A stretch of 64,000 bases of DNA from Actinobacillus lignieresii (GTDB lineage: Bacteria > Pseudomonadota > Gammaproteobacteria > Enterobacterales > Pasteurellaceae), in the NCBI RefSeq assembly GCF_900444945.1, contig NZ_UFRM01000001.1:2163800-2227799 (forward strand), in the 5' to 3' direction. The position numbers were made by a program, and so were the translations under genes. The notes under the pieces are model-generated. The model saw nothing but the letters and a program-made list of their open reading frames with translations, had not been told where the DNA came from and did no database searches. Positions 50,195-60,321 of the stretch are shown here, in pieces. Position 1 is the stretch's first letter; each line of letters starts with the position of its first letter.

Positions 50195-51214
50195 TTAATG
50201 TCGCCAAATAATTTCGCAATCCACTTTTGTACTGTTAATCGTTTTGCGTTGCAGTTTTTCCCGCATCAGGCGGAAAGCGCTTAAAGCGATTTGATCGTGA
50301 TCTTGTGCGATTGAATGAATATGAAACGGTAGCGCATCAAGCAAATGATGATCGTCAAAGGTGGCTAAATGCAGCTCCTGATTCATCAATTTCGCCATTT
50401 GTTTATGTTCGGTTAAATAGCGCAATACGCCTTCCAAAATGGTATAAGAAGCGGTAAACACCGCTTCCGGTAAACGTCCTAAACGCTCAACCACTTCGGC
50501 AAACATTGCATAGCCCGATTCCGGTTGGTAATCTTTATGTAAAATCCAATCGCTTTGTACTGCTAAATGCGATTGTTCCAAACCTTCGTAAAAACCTTTT
50601 AAGCGCGAGGTACTCGGCGAAAGCGAAAGTTGTCCGCCTAAATAGAAAAATTCTTTCGGCTGGTAAGCCCGTACGATGTTTTCCACCAATTTCGCCACGC
50701 TTGGCGTATCGTCGCTGACGATATAATTCAATTCCAAATTCGGAATATGGCGGTCGATATGTAACACCGGCGTGTGCTTGATGATTTTTTGATAATAATT
50801 CGGGTCTTGATGCGTCGGGGCGGTAATCAGCAAATCCACTTGGCGATCAAGCAAACGATCAATCACCAGTTTTTCTTGCTGAGGATTATCGTCGGAACAA
50901 GCGATCACAAGCTGTAAACCGTTTTCTCGGCACAGTTTTTCAAGATTGCGAGCGGTTAAAGCGAAACCGTAGTTGGTGAGATCGGGAATCACTAAGCCGA
51001 TAACGTTAGAACGCTGCGCTTGTAACGCTTTGGCATAGATATTGGCACGATAGCCGTATTGTTCGGCGATCGCTTGTACTTTTTGGCGCGTTTCGGGTTT
51101 GATGCGAAAATCATCGCTTCTACCGTTGAGAATCATACTTGCCGTCGTTTTCGACACGCCGCTAAGTGCCGCTATATCGCTAAGCGTCAGGCGTTTTTTA
51201 GCTTTGGATTCCAC
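50195..51214 (-). CDS. scrR: LacI-family sucrose operon repressor ScrR
   Basis: LacI/GalR regulator, 339 residues. N-terminal helix-turn-helix LTLSDIAALSGVSKTTASMILNG (about 9-31), then a periplasmic-binding-protein-like sensor domain with SNVIGLVIPDLTNYGFA. The start is a GTG at 51214 with GAGGAG six bases upstream; no upstream in-frame start has a ribosome binding site. Last gene of scrK-scrB-scrR. Expected inducer is fructose or a fructose phosphate derived from sucrose. Confidence 0.88.
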   Translation of the reverse strand: MESKAKKRLTLSDIAALSGVSKTTASMILNGRSDDFRIKPETRQKVQAIAEQYGYRANIYAKALQAQRSNVIGLVIPDLTNYGFALTARNLEKLCRENGLQLVIACSDDNPQQEKLVIDRLLDRQVDLLITAPTHQDPNYYQKIIKHTPVLHIDRHIPNLELNYIVSDDTPSVAKLVENIVRAYQPKEFFYLGGQLSLSPSTSRLKGFYEGLEQSHLAVQSDWILHKDYQPESGYAMFAEVVERLGRLPEAVFTASYTILEGVLRYLTEHKQMAKLMNQELHLATFDDHHLLDALPFHIHSIAQDHDQIALSAFRLMREKLQRKTINSTKVDCEIIWRH

Positions 51215-51284
51215 AATGTTCTCCTCAAAGGTGGCTTCTAATTTTGAAGCGAAAGGGCGCAAGTTTTGCTTGCGCCTATTGTTA

Positions 51285-52721
51285 TTATTTATCTTGAATT
51301 TGAATCGGCTGCACTTGAGCAATCTGAACAGTCAGCGGACGAGAAGTTTCTAACAGATTGATTCGATTTGCAATAAAGAATCGCGATGTCATCACTTTTT
51401 CTCCGCCGTTGATGAAAATTTCCACGATAGAGCGGTCGAAAAAAATCTCTAATTTATCGAGTTTCTCAACTTCACAATGACGAAGGCTTCCGAATTTTTC
51501 CATTAGCTCGGTTTGCTCGGTTGCACTGCGATCCAGCGTTAATAAACCGTGCTCATAACGTAAGCCTAATGTTTGCCCTTTATCATTGCTAAAGAAGTTT
51601 AATGCAAGCGGTTGATTTTCGACGGAAATTTGCAAATAAGCGGTATCCAGATTGTCGATTGCAATTTTTTGCTCAATTTCGACCGCTTGTTTTGCGGCGA
51701 GTTGAACGATCGGCGTTTGCTGAATTTTACCGTTTTGCACTTTCGTTTGACGCGGCAGGCTTAAGGTTGAATGCCATTTGTATTTATCAGTCGGATAAGT
51801 TAAATCCGGCAAGCCGACCCAACCGAATACGATACGATCCGTATTTTGTACCGATTGCGGCGCATAGAAATCAAAACCGTAGTCCAGCTCTTCGATATGT
51901 TCGGCAGTTAAGCTGTTACCCTCTAATTTACCCAACGCATAGGTAGCGTGATAGTTGTTTTGGAACTGATGCGCTTCGCGCAATTTACCCTGCGGCGACC
52001 AAACAAACACATCTTTACCGTCAAGTCGGAACAGATCCGGACATTCCCACATAAACACATTATCGTTATCAAAGTCTTTTACCGTCAATTCGGCAATTAA
52101 ACGAGGCGTACTGTCGAGATCGTCCATTTCATATACTAAGCAAGTTCCGGTTAGGTTCTCACGTTGTGCGCCAAGCACAAAGCGAATTTTACCTTCTGCA
52201 GTCACAAAGGGTTTAGGATCTCGAACGTGCTCGCTATAGCCGGCAGGCGCTTGATCGATAATGCAACGTTTTTTCAATAATTTGCCCGACTTATCAAAAA
52301 TCGCAATATTTTGGTGCGGAACACGTTGGTTATCGCTCGCACGGCGAGTATTGCCGGTGTAAAACGCCACGATTTTGTCTTGCCACAGAATCGCACCGCC
52401 CGAATAGCAACCGTGTGATTCGAACATTTCATCCGGGATCAAGCGGTCGGATTTTTCAAAAGTTTGTAAATCTCGGCTAATAAAATGCTCCCAATGTTTC
52501 ATACCGTGCATGGCGTCATAAGGGAACCATTGCGCAAAGATATGGTATTTCTCACCGTCAAAAATTAAGCCGTTCGGATCGTTAAATAAACCGGTTTGCG
52601 GTGCCAAGTGGTAGGTCGGATAGAAATCTTTATCGGAAAGCACGCTTTGGCGGATCGTATCTAATTCGCCCTGTTGCGCCGCGTGCAGGCTTTTGTATTT
52701 GCCGTTATTGAAAATCTGCAT
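51285..52721 (-). CDS. scrB: Sucrose-6-phosphate hydrolase ScrB (GH32)
   Basis: Glycoside hydrolase family 32 invertase cutting sucrose-6-phosphate to glucose-6-phosphate and fructose, 478 residues. The nucleophile motif NDPNG (GLFNDPNGLIF), transition-state RDPKP and acid/base ECPDLF are all present. A C-terminal beta-sandwich follows (about 340-478). No signal peptide, so cytoplasmic. Confidence 0.94.
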   Translation of the reverse strand: MQIFNNGKYKSLHAAQQGELDTIRQSVLSDKDFYPTYHLAPQTGLFNDPNGLIFDGEKYHIFAQWFPYDAMHGMKHWEHFISRDLQTFEKSDRLIPDEMFESHGCYSGGAILWQDKIVAFYTGNTRRASDNQRVPHQNIAIFDKSGKLLKKRCIIDQAPAGYSEHVRDPKPFVTAEGKIRFVLGAQRENLTGTCLVYEMDDLDSTPRLIAELTVKDFDNDNVFMWECPDLFRLDGKDVFVWSPQGKLREAHQFQNNYHATYALGKLEGNSLTAEHIEELDYGFDFYAPQSVQNTDRIVFGWVGLPDLTYPTDKYKWHSTLSLPRQTKVQNGKIQQTPIVQLAAKQAVEIEQKIAIDNLDTAYLQISVENQPLALNFFSNDKGQTLGLRYEHGLLTLDRSATEQTELMEKFGSLRHCEVEKLDKLEIFFDRSIVEIFINGGEKVMTSRFFIANRINLLETSRPLTVQIAQVQPIQIQDK

Positions 52722-52772
52722 AGTAAAATCCTAAGTGACAAAAAAGCGGTGAAATTTCACCGCTTGTTGTGA

Positions 52773-53696
52773 TTATTGCGCTAAAAACGCTTCTAGCTCG
52801 GCTTTATTCGGTAATGCCGACATTGCACCTTTTGCGGTTGTCGCTAATGCGCCGGAAGCATTCGCTTTACGAATAACATCCACTAATACGCTTTCGTCTT
52901 TCCAATCCGCAACTTGTGATAAACCGGCAAGTAAGCCGCTGACGAACGCATCGCCGGCACCGGTGGTATCAACCGGTTTTAACGCTTTACCGGCAACCGT
53001 TTGGCTGTGACCGTTTAAGTGATAAATCGCCCCGTCTTTACCTAAAGTGATAATGATTAATTTTTCCAGATATTGAGCGGTAATCGCTTTCGTCGCTTGT
53101 TCAAGCGTTTCAGTATCGGTTAAAAGGGTTAATTCTTCTTCAGAGAATTTAAGCACGTCCGCCATTGCCACTACGCTATTGACCACTTGTTTCATTTCTT
53201 CAAGACTTGCCCAAAGCGATTCGCGTAAATTCGGGTCAAATGAGAAGAAACCGCCCGCTTCTTTTACACGGCGAATCGCTTCAATTGTGGTTGAACGTGA
53301 AGGATCGTTAATCAATGCGATAGAGCAGCAGTGTAGGAAATCGCCTTTTTGGAAAGTCGGTAAATCGCCTACTTCAAGGAATTGATCCGCACTCGGGTTT
53401 ACCATAAAGGTAAAGCTGCGCTCACCGTCGTCTAAACCGACGATCACGGTTGAGGTGCGTTGTTTCGGATCGAGGATCATATGTTCGGTCGAAACCTTTT
53501 CCGCATTAAGCGTTTGCTGCATAAATTTGCCGAGCGGATCCAAACCGACGCGACCGATAAAGCCGGCTTCAACGCCCAGACGCGAGACGCCGACCGCAAC
53601 GTTTGCCGGCGCACCGCCCGCACATTTCAAATAGTGATTTTCGCCGTCCGGAATTAAATCTACTACGGCATCGCCGGTTACCCAAATTTTGCCCAT
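52773..53696 (-). CDS. scrK: Fructokinase ScrK (PfkB family)
   Basis: Ribokinase-family sugar kinase, 307 residues, phosphorylating the fructose released by ScrB. GGAPANVAVGVSRLG near residue 28 and the catalytic signature DTTGAGDAFVSGLL near 255 are intact. First gene of scrK-scrB-scrR, with a LacI-type operator 45 bases upstream. Confidence 0.94.
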   Translation of the reverse strand: MGKIWVTGDAVVDLIPDGENHYLKCAGGAPANVAVGVSRLGVEAGFIGRVGLDPLGKFMQQTLNAEKVSTEHMILDPKQRTSTVIVGLDDGERSFTFMVNPSADQFLEVGDLPTFQKGDFLHCCSIALINDPSRSTTIEAIRRVKEAGGFFSFDPNLRESLWASLEEMKQVVNSVVAMADVLKFSEEELTLLTDTETLEQATKAITAQYLEKLIIITLGKDGAIYHLNGHSQTVAGKALKPVDTTGAGDAFVSGLLAGLSQVADWKDESVLVDVIRKANASGALATTAKGAMSALPNKAELEAFLAQ

Positions 53697-53724
53697 AATC
53701 GTGTTCTCTTATCTAGTCAAAAAT

Positions 53725-53775
53725 AGTTAATTTATCTTAGCTAAAACGGTTTAGTTTTGCAAAAGCTATTTCAAG
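53725..53775 (-). promoter_or_regulatory. scr promoter with ScrR operator in its spacer
   Basis: On the reverse strand TTGCAA, a 17-base spacer and TAAGAT form a promoter. The spacer contains the near-palindrome CTAAACCGTTTTAG (plus-strand positions 53741-53754), 12 of 14 bases symmetric around a central CG, the hallmark of LacI/ScrR operators. Binding there would block RNA polymerase directly. Confidence 0.7.
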
Positions 53776-53826
53776 CCATTTAGCCATTATAATTCAAATA
53801 AAGGTTTCATACACGAGGAATTACCG

Positions 53827-54906
53827 ATGAAAAAGTCTCTAATCGCACTTTGTTTTACTTCGTTTTTTGCCGCCGCTCCTTTGATGGCGGAGCAGATGAA
53901 AGTCGAAAATCTTGATTTAATTCCGGCGGCGAATTTACCGACGGTGGAAGCGGAATTAACCGTTGCGCCGAATGTGCCTAAGCCGTTAGAGCGCGATACG
54001 CCGGCAAAAGTGGTGGTCAAGCTGGAAACCTTGGAAAAGGTAATGGAAATCGATAAAGGCGTGAAGTTTAAATATTGGACGTTCAACGGCTCGACACCGG
54101 CGCCTTTTATTCGAGTGCGAGAAGGGGATATGGTGGAGTTGCAACTTTCTAATCCGGCAAACGGCAAAATGGCGCATGCGGTGGATTTCCACTCCGCCGC
54201 CGCACCGGACGGCGGGGCGAAAGCCAGTTTAACCGAAATCGGTAAGCAAACGACCTTTGCCTTTCGAGCGATGTCGCCGGGGTTATATTTATATCATTGC
54301 GGTGCTGATCCGGTCTCGGTACATTTAGGAAAAGGTATGTTCGGTTTAATGTTGGTCGAACCTAAAGAAGGGTTACCGAAAGTCGATAAAGAATTCTATT
54401 TAATGCAAAACGAATTTTATGTGAAAGACGGTACCAATCCGGAAATTAAAATTTTCGATATGGGCAAAGCTAGTTATGAATTACCCGATTATGTGGTGTT
54501 TAACGGTAAAGTCGGTTCGACTACGGGTAAAAACGCTTTAAAAGCGAAAGTCGGCGAGAAAATCCGTCTATTTGTCGGCAATGCCGGTCCGAATAAAATT
54601 TCCTCTTTCCATTTGATCGGTAAACCCTTTGATACGGTCTATGTTGAAGGCGGTTCGCTTAAAAATCACCACGTACAAACCACGCTGATTCCGGCGGGTG
54701 GTGTTACCGTGGTTGAAATGGAAATGAAAGTACCGGGCGAATATACCTTTATTGATCACAGTATTTTTAGAACCGATAAAGGGGCGAAAGGTAAGCTGAT
54801 TGTCGAAGGACCGGAAAATCCGGAACTTTATACCGGTAAAACCAAAGAACAGCAATACGATAAAGTCAATCCGGATGCGGATATTGATGCGGGTTACGTG
54901 CATTAA
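53827..54906 (+). CDS. Copper-containing nitrite reductase (NirK/AniA family)
   Basis: Periplasmic two-cupredoxin nitrite reductase giving nitric oxide, 359 residues with a cleavable signal (PLMAEQ, no lipobox). Copper ligands: HAVDFH (type 1 and type 2 His, catalytic Asp), YHCG (His, Cys), VHLGKGM (His, Met) and the second-domain His in SSFHLIG. The loop between Cys and the type 1 His is HCGADPVSVH, one residue shorter than in Neisseria AniA and resembling the HCGTPPV branch of NirK. No FNR box could be seen with confidence. Ends at a shared terminator with lolE. Confidence 0.9.
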   Translation: MKKSLIALCFTSFFAAAPLMAEQMKVENLDLIPAANLPTVEAELTVAPNVPKPLERDTPAKVVVKLETLEKVMEIDKGVKFKYWTFNGSTPAPFIRVREGDMVELQLSNPANGKMAHAVDFHSAAAPDGGAKASLTEIGKQTTFAFRAMSPGLYLYHCGADPVSVHLGKGMFGLMLVEPKEGLPKVDKEFYLMQNEFYVKDGTNPEIKIFDMGKASYELPDYVVFNGKVGSTTGKNALKAKVGEKIRLFVGNAGPNKISSFHLIGKPFDTVYVEGGSLKNHHVQTTLIPAGGVTVVEMEMKVPGEYTFIDHSIFRTDKGAKGKLIVEGPENPELYTGKTKEQQYDKVNPDADIDAGYVH

Positions 54907-54920
54907 TAACAGTTAAATAA

Positions 54921-54948
54921 AAAACTCAGCTTTTTAGCTGAGTTTTTT
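54921..54948. terminator. Bidirectional terminator nirK / lolE
   Basis: AAAACTCAGC-TTTTTA-GCTGAGTTTTTT. Confidence 0.85.
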
Positions 54949-54973
54949 ATCTGCGTTTGAAAATAGCCGGAGA

Positions 54974-56224
54974 TTAATGACCGCTTAACACTTTCGCCGG
55001 TTCTAATTTTGCCGCCCGAGTTGCAGGATAAAGGCTGGCAAACAGGCTTAATACAATGGTGGCGATTAACACATAAGCGACATCTTGCCAGTGCAGTTCG
55101 CTCGGTAGGAAATCTACGAAGTAAACGCCGTCGGATAACAATTTGATGCCGAAAAATCCTTCAATCGCTTTAATGATTGCGGTTAAATTCAGCGAAAGTA
55201 TCACACCGAGTATAATCCCAGCCAACGCCCCTTTCATACCGGACAATAAACCGTACCATAGAAAAATACGTTTGATAAAACCATTATTCGCACCGAGTGT
55301 ACGCATAATCGCAATATCACCTTGTTTGTCTTTTACCGCCATAATCAGCGTAGAAATAATATTAAAACACGCCACACCGATCACTAATACCATTGCGATA
55401 TACATCACGGTACGCACCAGCTGAATATCGTTATACATATAACCGAATTTTTCAATCCAAGTATTGAGATACAATGGCTGATTAAAGTTGGCAAGTTCCG
55501 GCATTCGCAGTTCTTGTACTTTAAACGGCGCTTTTAGTGCCAACTCTATGCCCGAATATTCGTTCGGTTGATATTCCAATAACTCTTGGGCTTTTTCAAT
55601 CGGTAATAACGCATAGCTATGGTCGAGTTGCCCTTCCAGTTTTAGTACGCCGGTTACCAGTAAGCTGAAACGTAACGGTTGAGCCAATTTGCCGTCTTCA
55701 GTCGGCTGCGGTAATAACAGCGTGACTTCATCGCCAGTGACGACTTCCAAATCTTTAGCAATGCCGGCACCAAGAATCAAGCCGCCTTGTTGATGGAACG
55801 CTTGCCATTGCTCACTCGGAATATAATGGCTAAGCGAACTGACTTTATCTTGCTTAACCGGATCAACACCTCGAACTTGGGCGATTTTTAGTTGCGTACC
55901 GTTTTCAATCAAGCCGGTAAAGCTAACGAAGGGCGAAGAAGCGGTCACATTCGGATTACTATTTGCAAGATTTTCCAGTTTTTTACCCGCTTGTATCGGG
56001 GCGTTTTCATTACCGTTGTAGGAATACAGTTCAGCGTGCGGAACAACGGAAAGCACTCGCTGATTTAACTCTCGCTCGAAGCCATTCATCGCACTTAAGC
56101 CGATAATTAATACAGCGACACCAAGCGCAATCCCAATACTGGAAAACAGCGAGATTAAGGAGACCAACCGATTTTTTTGTTTGCCTCGTTGATAACGCCA
56201 GCTAATAAAAAAAGGGGTATTCAT
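54974..56224 (-). CDS. lolE: Lipoprotein-releasing ABC transporter permease LolE
   Basis: Inner-membrane subunit of LolCDE, which extracts outer-membrane lipoproteins for LolA; 416 residues, one N-terminal helix, a large periplasmic domain (about 45-265) and three C-terminal helices (FtsX-like core). [28 protein letters not shown] start and VKDKQGDIAIMRTLGA loop are typical. Its ATG overlaps the lolD stop (TAATG). Confidence 0.92.
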   Translation of the reverse strand: MNTPFFISWRYQRGKQKNRLVSLISLFSSIGIALGVAVLIIGLSAMNGFERELNQRVLSVVPHAELYSYNGNENAPIQAGKKLENLANSNPNVTASSPFVSFTGLIENGTQLKIAQVRGVDPVKQDKVSSLSHYIPSEQWQAFHQQGGLILGAGIAKDLEVVTGDEVTLLLPQPTEDGKLAQPLRFSLLVTGVLKLEGQLDHSYALLPIEKAQELLEYQPNEYSGIELALKAPFKVQELRMPELANFNQPLYLNTWIEKFGYMYNDIQLVRTVMYIAMVLVIGVACFNIISTLIMAVKDKQGDIAIMRTLGANNGFIKRIFLWYGLLSGMKGALAGIILGVILSLNLTAIIKAIEGFFGIKLLSDGVYFVDFLPSELHWQDVAYVLIATIVLSLFASLYPATRAAKLEPAKVLSGH

Positions 56225-56904
56225 TAATCTGCCTCACTTAATACACCGTCTCGCATTACAAAGCGGCGAGCTAATTTATTTGCCAGATTTAAGTCGTGAG
56301 TGACCAATAAAAACGCAATATTTTGTTCGGTATTCAGTTGTTTGATCAGATCAAAAATACTTTCTGTAGTTTTTTGGTCGAGGTTACCGGTCGGTTCATC
56401 AGCTAATACGAGCGCCGGATTATTAACTAACGCACGGGCAATCGCGACACGTTGGCGTTCGCCACCGGAAAGCGCTGACGGACGATGAGTAATTCGGTGC
56501 GATAATCCGACCGCTTGTAGCATTTTTTCGGCACGATCGCGTGCTTCGCTTTTATTTTGATTACCGATTAGCATTGGCATCATCACGTTTTCAAGCGCAG
56601 TAAAATCCGCCATTAAGTGATGGAATTGGTAAACGAAACCGAGATTTTGGTTACGTAGTTGCGCCAGTTTATTCGCACTTAATTTTTGTAGCGATTGTTG
56701 TTTGATCCAAACTTCGCCGGAACTCGGTTGATCCAAACCGCCAAGCGTATGTAATAGGGTACTTTTGCCTGAACCGGATGAGCCGACAATTGCCACCAAT
56801 TCACCGCTATTCATCGAAAATGAAACGTCTTTGAGGACTTGCACCTTTTGGTTGCCCTCATCATAAAATTTGCTGATATTTTCACAGCGTAATAATTCGG
56901 TCAT
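56224..56904 (-). CDS. lolD: Lipoprotein-releasing ABC transporter ATPase LolD
   Basis: ATPase subunit of LolCDE, 226 residues. Walker [13 protein letters not shown], the LolD motif [18 protein letters not shown], signature [15 protein letters not shown], Walker [14 protein letters not shown] start at ATG 56904 ([12 protein letters not shown]); a longer in-frame version would be encoded by the repeat upstream. A 209-base repeat-filled gap separates it from lolC, unlike the tight enterobacterial operon. Confidence 0.94.
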   Translation of the reverse strand: MTELLRCENISKFYDEGNQKVQVLKDVSFSMNSGELVAIVGSSGSGKSTLLHTLGGLDQPSSGEVWIKQQSLQKLSANKLAQLRNQNLGFVYQFHHLMADFTALENVMMPMLIGNQNKSEARDRAEKMLQAVGLSHRITHRPSALSGGERQRVAIARALVNNPALVLADEPTGNLDQKTTESIFDLIKQLNTEQNIAFLLVTHDLNLANKLARRFVMRDGVLSEAD

Positions 56905-56940
56905 ATTGTTTTTATCTTCATTTAAGTGGAAATATTTAGA

Positions 56941-57112
56941 ACCACGGAACACACTGAATACACAGAAATTTTTTCCGTACTATCCGAGTATTCCGTGGTT
57001 AAGAATATTTATATCCCAATCCGAGGTTTCTCTTGTAAACCTCAGAATACACGGAATACATAGAAATTATTGCATTTTATTTTCCGTGTTATCCGAGTAT
57101 TCCGTGGTTAAA
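56941..57112. repeat. Two ACCACGGAA-type palindromic repeats between lolC and lolD
   Basis: Copy one 56941-57000 has ends ACCACGGAACACAC and GAGTATTCCGTGGTT. Copy two 57042-57112 has a decayed left end (CAGAATACACGGAATACA) and a good right end TCCGAGTATTCCGTGGTT. Between them a short CCGAGGTTT...AAACCTC inverted repeat. The same family is embedded in fhuD (31582-31660). Confidence 0.8.
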
Positions 57113-57113
57113 A

Positions 57114-58286
57114 CTATTCGTATCTCAATGCCTGAGCCGGCTCAATTTTTGCCGCTCGGTATGCCGGATAAAGGGTACAAACCAATGACAACACAATCGA
57201 AGTCACGATAATGGTTGCCACCTGCATTGGCGAAATCAGTGTCGGCAGATGAATATTCGGATTGAGTAACGCCACAATCTCATCCAAATTGAGCGTGATA
57301 ATCGTACCGATAATGCCACCCAAAATCGAACCGATTACGCCGACAATCGCACCTTGGAAAATAAAAATTTGCGTTACTTGTCGTTTAGTTAAACCTTGGG
57401 TTTGTAAGATGGCGATTTCACCTTGTTTATCCACCACCATCAGACTGAGTGAGGTCACGATATTGGAAATGGCAACGATAATGATCAGGCTGATCAATAA
57501 ACCCATCATATTTTTTTCCATACGAACCGCTTGGAAAAATTCACCTTTTTGTTCTCGCCAGTCACTAATTTGGTAGTTATTTGCAGCGAAATGTTGGCTA
57601 AGTTCGGTAACTTGGAACGGATCTTGCAAATATAACCGCATACCTTGCACTTGGTCTTCGGTTATCCGCAGTAAACGCCCAACATCGGCAAGGTTGGCGA
57701 AAAGGGTATATTCGCTTGCTTCATTGTTGCTGTGATAAACGCCGACTACGTTAAATAAACGCTGAACCGGCACACGCCCCATCGGCGTATATTGACTGTT
57801 TTCGGTAATCATCAAGCGGATCTTTTCGCCAGTACCGATATTCAACTTATTTGCAAGGCGCGAACCGATCAATACGTTAAATTCACCTTGTGGTAAGAGT
57901 GTTTTGACATCTTCGCCAATCAACATTGGATCGTCACTTTCATTTTCAACACCAAGTAACTGACCGGCGTTGATTCCTTGTTGGCTTTGAATAATCACAT
58001 TCGCCTTATTAATCGCCACACTTTTACTGGCAAATGACGGTAAGCTAAGTGATTGATTTTTATCGAAATGTCCTTCTTGTGGTAATACAATGGCGTGCGG
58101 AAGTGTTGAAAGCAAATTGCGCTTTTGCATATTCTCCAAGCCGTTCATGACCGACAGCACGATCACTAATGCCATTACGCCAAGTACGATCCCGAAACTT
58201 GCTAAGTTGGTCACCAAACGCCCGAACCGGTCGGCACTTTTGGAACGCCAATAACGAAAGGCAATAAAAAGAGTTGTTAAATTCAT
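57114..58286 (-). CDS. lolC: Lipoprotein-releasing ABC transporter permease LolC
   Basis: Second membrane subunit of LolCDE, 390 residues, same topology as LolE (N-terminal helix, periplasmic domain, three C-terminal helices). FIAFRYWRSKSADRFGRLVTNLAS start and VVDKQGEIAILQTQGLTKRQV coupling region. First gene of lolC-lolD-lolE. Confidence 0.92.
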   Translation of the reverse strand: MNLTTLFIAFRYWRSKSADRFGRLVTNLASFGIVLGVMALVIVLSVMNGLENMQKRNLLSTLPHAIVLPQEGHFDKNQSLSLPSFASKSVAINKANVIIQSQQGINAGQLLGVENESDDPMLIGEDVKTLLPQGEFNVLIGSRLANKLNIGTGEKIRLMITENSQYTPMGRVPVQRLFNVVGVYHSNNEASEYTLFANLADVGRLLRITEDQVQGMRLYLQDPFQVTELSQHFAANNYQISDWREQKGEFFQAVRMEKNMMGLLISLIIIVAISNIVTSLSLMVVDKQGEIAILQTQGLTKRQVTQIFIFQGAIVGVIGSILGGIIGTIITLNLDEIVALLNPNIHLPTLISPMQVATIIVTSIVLSLVCTLYPAYRAAKIEPAQALRYE

Positions 58287-58321
58287 AATTTATCTTGAGT
58301 TACATTACTCCAATACAAAAG

Positions 58322-58383
58322 CAAGCGGTCAAATTTACCGAATTTTTTGCAAATTTTCGCTAACTTTAAACCGCTTGTGTCTT
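58322..58383 (-). terminator. Uptake-signal inverted pair between hprA-like and lolC genes
   Basis: CAAGCGGT (58322-58329) and ACCGCTTG (58370-58377) with long partly complementary interior; probably terminates the hprA-like transcript. Confidence 0.55.
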
Positions 58384-58410
58384 TTGGAAATGAGGCTATT
58401 TCGTAGAAAA

Positions 58411-59361
58411 TTATTTTCCGTTGAGTACAAATTCTTCCATATTCTGCGTCACTTTATTCACTAAAGTGGTAACCGCCGAATTGCTTGCCCACGCAACGTG
58501 CGGGGTAATTAATAAGTTCGGTAAACGTTTTGCCGCCTGCATTAACGGATTGTCTTTTTCCGGCGGTTCTTTGACTAATACGTCCAGCGCCGCACCGGCA
58601 ATCTTGCCCTGTTCTAAAGCCGCTAATAATGCTGCTTCATCCACTAACGGGCCTCTGCCGGTATTGATTAAATAAGCGGTCGGTTTCATTAATGCCAAGG
58701 TTTCGGCGTTAATCAGGTTTTGAGTTGAATCGGTGAGCGGGCAATGTAATGAAATAACATCCGCTTGCTTAAACACTTCTTCAAAAGCGGTATAACCTTC
58801 GCGAATTTCAGTTGCACCTTTGTGTTCTGCAAAAATGACTTTCATTCCGACCGCTTGTGCTAAGCGAGCCACCTCCGAACCGGTGTTGCCTTTGCCGAAA
58901 ATACCTAAGGTTGAGCCGCGAATATCGGTTACCGGATGATCGACATAGCAGAATTGTCCGCAAGTCGCCCAACGATCCGAGGTGATTTGATCACGATGAT
59001 AACCGATTAAGCTGTGCTTTAACGCAAAAATCATACCTAAAACGTGTTCCGGCACCGTTGTGGTGGAATAGCCGGTTACGTTTTTTACTGCAATACCCAG
59101 CTCTTTCGCTGCGACTAAATCAACATTATTGGTACCGGTGGCGGTAATCGCAATTAATTTAAGTTTCGGTAATTGAGCCAGTAATTTTCTGCCGAGTAAT
59201 ACTTTGCTGGTGACGATAATATCCGCATCTTTAGCACGCTCAAAGGTTTGTGAAGCATCGGTACTGTCGTATTCAGTCCAAGTATGAGGAAATGAAGGGC
59301 GAGGGATTTCGTGGGTAGGCACGCCGGTTTTATCTAAAAAAACGATATTAAGCACAGTCAT
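58411..59361 (-). CDS. hprA: D-2-hydroxyacid dehydrogenase (HprA-like)
   Basis: NAD(P)H-dependent dehydrogenase of the glycerate/hydroxypyruvate reductase group, 316 residues. NAD motif TLGIFGKGNTGSEVA near residue 150; catalytic Arg in NTGRGPLVDE, Glu in the KEPPEKDNPL region and His in TPHVAWAS. AAGGAGCC before the ATG. Downstream of kdsA; a hairpin (59380-59411) lies between. Confidence 0.86.
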   Translation of the reverse strand: MTVLNIVFLDKTGVPTHEIPRPSFPHTWTEYDSTDASQTFERAKDADIIVTSKVLLGRKLLAQLPKLKLIAITATGTNNVDLVAAKELGIAVKNVTGYSTTTVPEHVLGMIFALKHSLIGYHRDQITSDRWATCGQFCYVDHPVTDIRGSTLGIFGKGNTGSEVARLAQAVGMKVIFAEHKGATEIREGYTAFEEVFKQADVISLHCPLTDSTQNLINAETLALMKPTAYLINTGRGPLVDEAALLAALEQGKIAGAALDVLVKEPPEKDNPLMQAAKRLPNLLITPHVAWASNSAVTTLVNKVTQNMEEFVLNGK

Positions 59362-59379
59362 AGGAGGCTCCTTAAATTT

Positions 59380-59411
59380 TTACCACGAGAAGTAATGACT
59401 CCTCGTGGTAA
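59380..59411. repeat. Hairpin between kdsA and hprA-like genes
   Basis: TTACCACGAG and CTCGTGGTAA are perfect 10-base arms with a short interior that also pairs (AGT/ACT). No T run on the transcribed strand, so more likely a processing or repeat element; the arm resembles the ACCACGGAA repeat ends. Confidence 0.6.
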
Positions 59412-59416
59412 TTGCA

Positions 59417-60274
<858 letters not shown>

Positions 60275-60321
60275 CTATTTCCTTAATCCAAAAGGATTTT
60301 AAGTAAGTTAAAGGTTAAAAA

